DNA of 64,000 bases, taken from Clostridium manihotivorum (GTDB taxonomy: Bacteria > Bacillota > Clostridia > Clostridiales > Clostridiaceae). A program made the position numbers and the translations under genes. Where the stretch lies: positions 1,939,776 through 2,003,775 of the forward strand of contig NZ_CP025746.1 of NCBI RefSeq assembly GCF_004015185.1. Direction: 5' to 3'. This document shows positions 18,160-25,435 of this stretch, in pieces. The stretch's first letter is position 1. Each line of letters starts with the position of its first letter. The notes under the pieces are model-generated. The model worked only from the letters and a program-made list of their open reading frames with translations, was not told the origin of the DNA and made no database searches.

Positions 18160-20214
18160 TTGAGCAAAGAAAAAGGAATCAGTTTTAAGTTTATAAATAA
18201 TCCTAAAAGAATAATTATGTTTGTATTGACATTCTTAATAGCTTATCTATGTATTATATCTTCTCTTGTAACTAAGAAATATGACTTGAAAGAAGGAGAC
18301 ATATCAAAGGTAGACATAAAAGCGCCGAGAGAAATAGTAGACCAAGATGCAACTACTAAGAGGCAACAGGCAGAGGCGGATAAGTATGGACAGCAATACA
18401 CTTTAAAGACTGATATACAGAAGGATGCGGAAGATAATCTAAGAACCTTGTTTAATAAAATAAGTGCCCTTAAGGATTCAAATATTCCTGAGACTGATAA
18501 AATATCGCAAATTAGCAAGCTTACACCAATAAAACTTGACAACGATGAAATAAGCAGCTTGCTAGGGCTTTCTAAAGACAATCTCAATGAATTGTTAGGG
18601 GTCATGTTAGATGGCCTAAAAAAGTCTTATGAGAAAAATATACAAGAGGATAAGCCTTCGGATCTGCAGAGTTCAAAAAGCATCCTCGATAATCAAATAG
18701 CAAACATAAATTACAATAGAAATATAAAGGATATCCTACGTAATATAGGCTATTATATAATTAAGCCAAATCTATTCTTTGATAAGGATAAAACTGAAGA
18801 AAAGAAAAAAGAAGCTATAAAGGAAGTAGCTCCTATAGTAATCAAAAAAAATCAAACAATAGTTAAAGAGGGTGAACCGGTTACTGAAGATCAAATAAAG
18901 ATTCTTGACTCTTTAGGTTTACTTAATAAATCGGATATAAATTTCATTATATATATTTCTACAGCATTTTTCGTAGCGACTATACTATCTTTACAGTTTA
19001 GATACCTTAAAAAGTATTATAAGGCCGTATACGATGATAATAGTAAGTTACTGCTTATTAGTATAGTAAATATAACTTCATTAATTCTGGCTAGAGCCTT
19101 TGCTATAGTATCTCCATTTTTAATACCTCTAGCTTGTGCTCCTATATTATTAACCTTGCTGGTAAATTATAAGGTTTCTTTATTTCTAAGCGTGCTTAAC
19201 TGCATTCTTATTGCTGGAGCTGTGAATTTTAATGCAGAAGCTATTGTCTTATCATTTTTGGTTTCTATTTTAGCTTCTACTTCTTTAAGGAAGATAGAGC
19301 AAAGAAATGATATACTGTATTCTACGCTGTTTTTATCAGTGATTGGAGCAATAGTTACATTTACTCAAGGAATTATACTTTCGAATAATATACTGGACAT
19401 CTTAATGAAGTCTGGTTTTGTAATAATAGGATGTCTATTCTCAGGAGTTATGGCTGTTGGGTTATTACCTTTCTTTGAAAGCACCTTTGATGTAGTTACC
19501 ACTGTGAAACTCTTAGAATTATCAAATCCAAACAATCCGCTTTTAAAGAAGCTTTTAATGGAAGCACCAGGAACATATCATCATAGCATGATGGTTGCTA
19601 ACCTCTCAGAAGTTGCCGCTGAAGAAGTGGGAGGTAACCCAGTGCTGGCAAGAATAGGGTCTTACTATCATGATGTAGGAAAAACCAGAAGGCCTTATTT
19701 CTTCAAGGAAAACCAAATAGGGAAAGAAAACCCTCATGATAAAATAACTCCTAATTTGAGTACTTTAATAATAATATCTCATGTTAAGGATGGATTAGAA
19801 CTTGCGAGAGAATACAATCTACCTAAGGTAATAAGAGATATAATAGAACAGCATCATGGAACTACCTTAGTTAAATATTTTTATATAACCATGAAGAATA
19901 ATGCTGAAAATCCTGATGAAATTAAGGAAGAGGATTTTAGATATCCTGGACCAAAGCCTGAAAGTAAGGAAGCAGGAATCATAATGCTTGCAGATAGCGT
20001 AGAGGCTTCTGTAAGATCCATAAGTGACCCTACTAAGGGAAAGATAGATGAAATGGTAAACAAGATAGTTAAGGATAAGCTATACTCTGGGGAACTAGAC
20101 AATTGTGATCTTACCTTGAAGGATATCAATAAGATATCTAAGTGCTTTTTAAAAGTTCTTAATGGAATATATCATCAGAGGATAGAGTATCCAACAGAGA
20201 AAGATAAGATTTAA
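18160..20214 (+). CDS. pgpH: Cyclic-di-AMP phosphodiesterase PgpH (YqfF, 7TMR-HD)
   Basis: Membrane HD-domain phosphodiesterase that hydrolyses c-di-AMP. The 684-residue product has an N-terminal helix (about 12-32), a large extracellular 7TMR-HDED region (to ~265), about seven membrane helices (270-475) and a cytoplasmic HD domain with HHSMMVANLSE, GSYYHDVGK (HD pair) and IIEQHHGT. GTG 18151 is in frame but lies in the ribosome site; AAGGTGG spaces properly to TTG 18160. Homologues of this family regulate potassium, osmotic and wall homeostasis. Confidence 0.95.
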   Translation: MSKEKGISFKFINNPKRIIMFVLTFLIAYLCIISSLVTKKYDLKEGDISKVDIKAPREIVDQDATTKRQQAEADKYGQQYTLKTDIQKDAEDNLRTLFNKISALKDSNIPETDKISQISKLTPIKLDNDEISSLLGLSKDNLNELLGVMLDGLKKSYEKNIQEDKPSDLQSSKSILDNQIANINYNRNIKDILRNIGYYIIKPNLFFDKDKTEEKKKEAIKEVAPIVIKKNQTIVKEGEPVTEDQIKILDSLGLLNKSDINFIIYISTAFFVATILSLQFRYLKKYYKAVYDDNSKLLLISIVNITSLILARAFAIVSPFLIPLACAPILLTLLVNYKVSLFLSVLNCILIAGAVNFNAEAIVLSFLVSILASTSLRKIEQRNDILYSTLFLSVIGAIVTFTQGIILSNNILDILMKSGFVIIGCLFSGVMAVGLLPFFESTFDVVTTVKLLELSNPNNPLLKKLLMEAPGTYHHSMMVANLSEVAAEEVGGNPVLARIGSYYHDVGKTRRPYFFKENQIGKENPHDKITPNLSTLIIISHVKDGLELAREYNLPKVIRDIIEQHHGTTLVKYFYITMKNNAENPDEIKEEDFRYPGPKPESKEAGIIMLADSVEASVRSISDPTKGKIDEMVNKIVKDKLYSGELDNCDLTLKDINKISKCFLKVLNGIYHQRIEYPTEKDKI

Positions 20215-20239
20215 AAAAAGGTTCTGTTAAAGTACAGTG

Positions 20240-20360
20240 TTGAAATTAAGTGGTCGGTAATCCGATGCTTAGATGAGCCACTTCGATCATAACTTTCTTT
20301 TCAAATCTCCTCTGTTTCTGAAAGTGGGATTTGAAAATGTAAGTTTTAGTATGAAGTGGT
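20240..20360. repeat. MITE-like element, copy 4 (half) joined to another hairpin
   Basis: The left half matches the MITE (TTGAAATTAAGTGGTCGGTA, TCCGATGCTTAGATGAGC). Instead of the right half there is a different imperfect palindrome: CCACTTC..CTTTTCAAATC (20278-20308) against GATTTGAAAA..GAAGTGG (20329-20360). It looks like a chimera or a decayed copy. It lies between pgpH and ybeY. Confidence 0.6.
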
Positions 20361-20407
20361 TCATATAAAATAATTAAAATAAATTTAGCTACAAAGGTCG
20401 GGATAAA

Positions 20408-20914
20408 ATGATATATATAGACAATAGACAAGATAAGATTAGTTTAGATAAGGATTTTGAAAAAATAATAGAGGATGTAATAATAAGTGCATTAAATGAA
20501 GAAAATGTAGATAGGTCTTGTGAAATAAGTGTAATATTTGTAGATAATATAGCTATAAAGGAAATAAATAAAGAAACTAGGAATATGGATAAAGAAACAG
20601 ATGTTTTATCTTTTCCTATGTTAGATTATCCAAAAGGTAAGGTTTATAAGGATGTATACATAAATTATAATTTTGATGCGTCGTTCTTTGATGAAGCAGA
20701 TTTAGTTTTAGGAGATGTAGTTCTTTCTCTTGAAAAGGCAAAAGAGCAAAGTGAAGAGTTTAATCATTCTTTTACAAGAGAATGTTGCTATTTAGTAGTT
20801 CACTCAATCTTGCATCTTTTAGGCTATGACCACATGGAAGAAGAAGAAAAGTCTATTATGAGGGAAAGAGAAGAAAGCATACTTGAGAAATTAAATATAA
20901 CAAGAGAGGTTTAA
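20408..20914 (+). CDS. ybeY: Endoribonuclease YbeY
   Basis: Zinc-dependent endoribonuclease involved in 16S rRNA 3' maturation and 70S quality control. The 168-residue product has the conserved [17 protein letters not shown] segment and the metal motif [16 protein letters not shown] (HxxxHxxxxxH). The order pgpH-ybeY-dgkA-cdd-era is the clostridial standard. The next gene starts immediately after the stop, so coupling is likely. Ribosome site: AGGTCGGGA. Confidence 0.95.
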   Translation: MIYIDNRQDKISLDKDFEKIIEDVIISALNEENVDRSCEISVIFVDNIAIKEINKETRNMDKETDVLSFPMLDYPKGKVYKDVYINYNFDASFFDEADLVLGDVVLSLEKAKEQSEEFNHSFTRECCYLVVHSILHLLGYDHMEEEEKSIMREREESILEKLNITREV

Positions 20915-20915
20915 T

Positions 20916-21623
20916 GTGAATATTATGAAGGTAAGAAAATTAGTTGATAGCTTTAACTATGCAATTAATGGAATAATACATTCTGTAAGAACTCAAAGAA
21001 ATATGCGTATTCATATAGCAGTGGCCCTTGGGGTTCTTACTGCTTGTTTTATATATGATATAAAAAAGATGGAGTTTCTTATTTTAGCGGTAACTATAAC
21101 AATGGTAATTGCATCTGAACTTATGAATACGGCGATAGAGCACGTAGTTGATATGACTACAAACTACTACCATCCTTTAGCCAAACTTGCCAAAAATGCA
21201 GCAGCAGGAGCGGTATTAGTTACAGCAATCAATGCTATATTGGTTGGATATGTTATATTCTGGGATAAACTCACTAACGTTACTTATCTCGTAGTAGGAA
21301 AGATAAGGCAATCTGAGCCTTATACTATATTTATAGTCTTAGTTATTGTTTGCCTAGCTACCATAGCCGTAAAAGCTTTTTTTGGTGAAGGTACACCACT
21401 AAAGGGAGGCATGCCTAGTGGTCATAGTGCCTTAGCTTTTTCTTTAGCAACAGCTATAGCTTTAATAACTGAGGAGCCACTATGTATAATGCTAAGCTAT
21501 CTTATGGCTTTTATTACTGCTCAAAGTAGGGTGGACTCCGAGGTGCATAGTATTTGGGAAGTAATCGTAGGAGCTATATTTGGTACCTTTTTAACTTTAA
21601 TAGTATTTAAGTTATTTAATTAA
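20916..21623 (+). CDS. dgkA: Diacylglycerol/undecaprenol kinase fused to PAP2-type phosphatase
   Basis: The 235-residue protein joins two membrane modules. Residues 1-120 are a DgkA-type kinase (IIHSVRTQRNMRIH, then ELMNTAIEHVVDMTT), which in Gram-positives phosphorylates undecaprenol. Residues 125-235 are a PAP2 phosphatase-like domain with KGGMPSGHSALAFS (PSGH motif) and SRVDSEVHSIWEVIVGA (SRxxxxxH). The fusion suggests a lipid carrier recycling pair in one protein. It starts at GTG 20916, one base after the ybeY stop; ATG 20925 is an alternative. AGAGG lies upstream. Confidence 0.9.
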   Translation: MNIMKVRKLVDSFNYAINGIIHSVRTQRNMRIHIAVALGVLTACFIYDIKKMEFLILAVTITMVIASELMNTAIEHVVDMTTNYYHPLAKLAKNAAAGAVLVTAINAILVGYVIFWDKLTNVTYLVVGKIRQSEPYTIFIVLVIVCLATIAVKAFFGEGTPLKGGMPSGHSALAFSLATAIALITEEPLCIMLSYLMAFITAQSRVDSEVHSIWEVIVGAIFGTFLTLIVFKLFN

Positions 21624-21765
21624 AATTCCACAAAGTCTATCTGGAAAGAGTTTGTTTTTTTCGTAGAAAAGTATAGTGGTTGGCAGAATATTAACTTAGC
21701 TTGTAAATAATATTAATAGTGTTATAATTTATTTTGCACCAAAAAACAATTGGGGGTAGTTAATA

Positions 21766-22161
21766 ATGTATGAACAACTTATAAAAGCCGCTATAAATGC
21801 AAGAGATAAAGCTTACGCTCCATACTCAAACTTCCCAGTAGGAGCAGCTATAATAAGCGATGGCAAGATATTTGAAGGTTGCAATATTGAAAATGCATCT
21901 TTTGGAGCTACTAATTGTGCTGAAAGAACTGCTATTTTTAAAGCTGTATCTGAAGGTCATAAATCCATAGAAGCTGTAGCTGTTATAGGAGATGTAAATG
22001 CATATACTTATCCATGTGGAATATGCAGACAGGTAATCGCTGAATTTGCAAAAGATACTAAGATACCTATAATAATAATTAAAAATGAGAAAGAATATAT
22101 TGTTAAGACTTTAGAAGATATATTACCGGGTATTTTTTCAAAAGAAGACTTAAATAAATAA
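21766..22161 (+). CDS. cdd: Cytidine deaminase
   Basis: Pyrimidine salvage enzyme converting cytidine and deoxycytidine to uridine forms. The 131-residue product is a small tetrameric-type CDA: NIENASFGATNCAERTAIFKA contains the catalytic CAE motif with a zinc Cys and the proton-shuttle Glu, and PCGICRQV provides the other two zinc Cys. It is preceded by TGGGGGTAG. era follows after 12 nt, the conserved cdd-era order. Confidence 0.96.
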   Translation: MYEQLIKAAINARDKAYAPYSNFPVGAAIISDGKIFEGCNIENASFGATNCAERTAIFKAVSEGHKSIEAVAVIGDVNAYTYPCGICRQVIAEFAKDTKIPIIIIKNEKEYIVKTLEDILPGIFSKEDLNK

Positions 22162-22173
22162 CTAGGAGGACAA

Positions 22174-23061
22174 ATGTTTAAATCAGGATATATAACAATT
22201 GTAGGAAGACCAAATGTAGGTAAATCTACATTGCTAAATCACATAATGGGGGAGAAGCTTTCCATTGTGTCAAATAAGCCTCAAACCACAAGAAACAACA
22301 TAAAGACCATTCTCACAGGAGAAGATTATCAGATGATATTTGTAGATACTCCTGGAATGCATAAGCCTAAGCATAAACTAGGTGAATATATGATGAACTC
22401 AGCTAAGGAATCTTTGAGTGAGGTTGACTTAGTTTTATTTTTAATAACTCCTGACGTTGAAATAGGCAGAGGAGATTCATATATTATAGAAAGCTTAAAG
22501 GGTATAAAGGCACCAGTGATCTTAGTTGTCAATAAAGTAGATGAAAACACTAAAGAGAGAGTTGCAGAAACTCTTAAAAACTATTCGGAGACAATGAGCT
22601 TTGCAGAGATAATACCAATATCAGCTCTTAAAGGGAAAAATACTGACACTCTTTTAGATCTTATAGTAAAGTATCTGCCAGAAGGTCCTAAATTCTATCC
22701 TGAAGATATGATAACAGATGTACAAGAAAGATTTGTTATATCAGAGATCGTTAGAGAAAAGGCTCTTAGAACTTTAAACGAAGAAGTACCTCATGGTATA
22801 GCTGTAGATATAATACAGATGAAACAAAATGAAAAAGGATTATATAATATAGAAGTGGATCTTATATGTGAAAAAGATTCGCATAAAGGGATAATTATAG
22901 GGAAAAATGGCCAGACCCTTAAGAAAATAGGTGCTAGTGCTAGATATGAAATTGAAAAATTCTTAAGAGAAAGAGTGAACTTAAAGATCTGGGTTAAGGT
23001 AAGAAAAGAATGGAGAGATAATCCTTTATTTTTAAGAGAGCTTGGATATAAGAAAAAATAG
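22174..23061 (+). CDS. era: GTPase Era
   Basis: Essential GTPase that binds the 3' end of 16S rRNA during 30S assembly. The 295-residue product has G1 [10 protein letters not shown]3 DTPGMH, G4 NKVD and G5 SALKG, followed by a C-terminal KH domain ([15 protein letters not shown]). Length is standard. AGGAGG stands 4-5 nt before the ATG. Together with ybeY and rsmE it makes this a small-subunit maturation cluster. recO follows after 18 nt. Confidence 0.97.
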   Translation: MFKSGYITIVGRPNVGKSTLLNHIMGEKLSIVSNKPQTTRNNIKTILTGEDYQMIFVDTPGMHKPKHKLGEYMMNSAKESLSEVDLVLFLITPDVEIGRGDSYIIESLKGIKAPVILVVNKVDENTKERVAETLKNYSETMSFAEIIPISALKGKNTDTLLDLIVKYLPEGPKFYPEDMITDVQERFVISEIVREKALRTLNEEVPHGIAVDIIQMKQNEKGLYNIEVDLICEKDSHKGIIIGKNGQTLKKIGASARYEIEKFLRERVNLKIWVKVRKEWRDNPLFLRELGYKKK

Positions 23062-23079
23062 AGTAGGAGATGAGGATTT

Positions 23080-23820
23080 CTGTCTATTTTAGAAACTAAT
23101 GCTGTAGTTATTAAAGCTCAGGATTTTAAAGAAAATGATAAATTAATTTGGCTATTTACAGAAAAATTAGGTAAGATAGCAGTTATTGCTAAAGGAGCTA
23201 AAAAAAATAAAAGTAGACTTTTTTCTATCACCTTGCCTTTATGTTATGGCCAGTATGTGGTTTTTAAAGGTAAAAATCTATATACTCTTTCAGAAGGAAG
23301 GATAACAAGTTCCTTTCAAGGATTATTAAATAATTTAGAGAAACTGACATATTCATCATATATTTGCGAGCTTATTGATATATGTGTAACTGATGAAGAG
23401 GACAACAGACAGTTGTTTAAAGACTTTGTTACATGTTTATACTTATTAAATACAGATGCGCTTGATTATGAGCTTTTAGTAAGAAGTTTTGAACTTAAGT
23501 TACTAAAAGCTACTGGATATGGATTGAATTTAGAGAACTGTGCATACTGTAAGAAAAGTATAACATCTGCATCCTACATAAATTTGTCTTATTATGGAGG
23601 TGTTTGCGAAGATTGTACTAAGGAACATGGAATATCTTTATCAAAGGGAGCATACAGTGCATTAAAGTATATAAATAATGCTCCTATGGATAAAATATAT
23701 AGGCTTAATGTTAATAGAACTATAAAAGATGAAATTGCAAAAATTACAGCATACATGATCAATTCAAATTATTCTAAAAAACCAAAAAGTTTAGAAATGC
23801 TAAATTATATTAAGGAGTGA
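23080..23820 (+). CDS. recO: DNA repair protein RecO (apparent CTG start)
   Basis: RecO loads RecA at gaps together with RecR. The product, 246 residues, has the OB-fold N-terminus (SILETNAVVIKAQDFKENDK), a helical core and four Cys of the zinc site (CAYC, CEDC). The usual RecO start is M-S-I-L-E-T. Here the codon before S-I-L-E-T is CTG (23080-23082); two codons further upstream comes a TGA stop at 23071-23073. No ATG, GTG or TTG exists before 23233, which would remove the OB fold. AGGAGA at 23065-23070 is correctly spaced for CTG 23080. Position after era supports identity. Confidence 0.88.
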   Translation: MSILETNAVVIKAQDFKENDKLIWLFTEKLGKIAVIAKGAKKNKSRLFSITLPLCYGQYVVFKGKNLYTLSEGRITSSFQGLLNNLEKLTYSSYICELIDICVTDEEDNRQLFKDFVTCLYLLNTDALDYELLVRSFELKLLKATGYGLNLENCAYCKKSITSASYINLSYYGGVCEDCTKEHGISLSKGAYSALKYINNAPMDKIYRLNVNRTIKDEIAKITAYMINSNYSKKPKSLEMLNYIKE

Positions 23821-23825
23821 TAAAA

Positions 23826-24470
23826 ATGAGTGAAGTAACTTTAGAGAAGGTTGACCAAGTAAGACAAAGAACTGGCGTTAGCTATGCAGAGGCAAAACAT
23901 GCCTTAGAGGTTAATAATGGAGATGTGCTAGAAGCACTAATTTATCTTGAAGAAGTAAAGAGTCATGATGATAACAGTGACAATCAGTGGCAAGCTGAAA
24001 AAGAAGATTTCTCTCAAAAGTATGAGACCTTAGATGAGTTTAAAGCTTGGTTATCTGAAATGATTAAAAAGGGAAATATATCTAGAATAAAGATAAAAAG
24101 AGATGAAAAAGTTCTTATTGATGTGCCTGTAAATGCTGGAATAGCAGCCGGCGTTATAGCTTTAATAATTCCGCAGCTATTAATAATAGGTGTGGTTACA
24201 GCCATCGCTACAAAGCTTACAATTGAAATAACTAAAGAAGACGGTTCTGTAGAAATAGTAAATAAAGTTGTTAAAGATACAGTAGATGATGTAAAAGATA
24301 AGGCTAGTGATATAAAAGAAAAAGCAAGTGATCTTGCTGAGACTTTAAAAGATAAAATAAACTCAATAAAGAGTGACAAAACTTCTTCTAACAAAAATAT
24401 TCATGTAGATAATGATACACCAGTATATACCTACACAGTAAAATTTGATGAAGTAGACAAAGAAGAATAA
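23826..24470 (+). CDS. UBA-like / DUF4342 domain membrane protein
   Basis: Function unknown. The 214-residue product begins with a UBA-like helical domain resembling the start of EF-Ts (VDQVRQRTGVSYAEAKHALEVNNGDV, written here in pieces: VDQVRQRTGVSY / AEAKHALEVNNGDV). A DUF4342-type domain follows with a hydrophobic, membrane-capable stretch at about 105-130 (AGIAAGVIALIIPQLLIIGV), then a charged coiled-coil tail rich in VKDKASDIKEKASDLAE-type repeats reminiscent of LEA/apolipoprotein-like amphipathic helices. GTG 23817 is in frame but ATG 23826 with AAGGAG upstream is better. It is coupled to recO by 5 nt. Confidence 0.7.
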   Translation: MSEVTLEKVDQVRQRTGVSYAEAKHALEVNNGDVLEALIYLEEVKSHDDNSDNQWQAEKEDFSQKYETLDEFKAWLSEMIKKGNISRIKIKRDEKVLIDVPVNAGIAAGVIALIIPQLLIIGVVTAIATKLTIEITKEDGSVEIVNKVVKDTVDDVKDKASDIKEKASDLAETLKDKINSIKSDKTSSNKNIHVDNDTPVYTYTVKFDEVDKEE

Positions 24471-24541
24471 GGAATTTAAAGAAAAATAAGAAAATTCCGA
24501 AGAAATAAGAGGCAAATGAGGGATATTCTAAGAATTTAAAA

Positions 24542-24624
24542 GATTATTCAGAAAATTTGGTATAGTCAAACTTCGATATAGTGATATAATAAGTTATGTA
24601 AAACGTATACGGTTCTGAATAATC
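24542..24624 (+). promoter_or_regulatory. 12-bp inverted repeat flanking the ccpN-like promoter
   Basis: GATTATTCAGAA (24542-24553) and TTCTGAATAATC (24613-24624) are perfect complements 59 bp apart. Between them is a -10 TATAAT (24585-24590), and an imperfect GTATAC-centred palindrome lies near 24600-24613. The layout suggests an operator pair or a looped repression site for the regulator gene that follows. Confidence 0.45.
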
Positions 24625-24665
24625 AGAATATTCCTCTTTATTTAAAACGAAAGAGGGGAAGGACA

Positions 24666-25301
24666 TTGAAGTTATCACCGCGTCAGGAGGAAATAATAAA
24701 GCTTGTAAAAGAGGGACAGCCTATTACTTCAGAGGCGCTAGCTTCAAGGCTTGGCGTCACTAGAGCTGCTTTAAGGCCAGATCTAGCAATACTTACTATG
24801 ATTGGTGCTTTAGATGCAAGACCTAAAGTTGGGTATGTATATTCTGAGAAACCTATGAATAGTCTATTATATGAACACATTGCAAATATAAAAGTTAAGG
24901 ATATAATGTCTAAACCTGCTTTTGTGAATGAAGAAACTATGGTATACGATGCTATAGTAAATTTGTTTTTAACAGATGTAGGTACACTTTTTGTTGAAAG
25001 TGATGGTTTTTTAATTGGCGCTGTTTCGAGAAAAGATTTCTTGAAAATAGCTATAGGTGGAACTGATATACATAAGGTACCCGTAGGAGTAATAATGACT
25101 AGGATGCCTAATATAATATTCGTTACAAAAGAACATAGTGCATATGATGTAGCAAAAAAGATAATAGAACATGAAATAGATTCTGTTCCGGTGGTTGAAA
25201 AGGTTATAGACAGCAATGATAAAGAACAATATAAGATAATAGGTAAAATTTCTAAAACAAATATAACAAAATTGTTTGTAAAAATGGGTAATGGTCAATA
25301 A
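24666..25301 (+). CDS. CcpN/YqzB-type HTH-CBS transcriptional regulator
   Basis: 211 residues: an N-terminal HTH (SPRQEEIIKLVKEGQPITSE, ASRLGVTRAALRPDLAIL) and two CBS domains (VKDIMSKPAFVNEETMV...; VGVIMTRMPNIIFVTKEHS...). This is the CcpN (YqzB) layout; in B. subtilis CcpN represses gluconeogenic genes in response to adenine nucleotides and sits beside the gene for the PPDK regulatory protein YqfL. Here pyruvate phosphate dikinase itself follows, so control of ppdK by this protein is the natural inference. Start TTG 24666 after GAGGGGAAGGA. Confidence 0.88.
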   Translation: MKLSPRQEEIIKLVKEGQPITSEALASRLGVTRAALRPDLAILTMIGALDARPKVGYVYSEKPMNSLLYEHIANIKVKDIMSKPAFVNEETMVYDAIVNLFLTDVGTLFVESDGFLIGAVSRKDFLKIAIGGTDIHKVPVGVIMTRMPNIIFVTKEHSAYDVAKKIIEHEIDSVPVVEKVIDSNDKEQYKIIGKISKTNITKLFVKMGNGQ

Positions 25302-25435
25302 TTAAGGGTAAGTATCGCAAATGTTTTTTAATAATCTATGGTTCACAAGTTCAATTTGTTATCTTTCGGAGCAATAGCTCTGTTAGTATATATAAACATA
25401 TTACTATAAATAGTATTGAACGGAGGAGTATTGAG

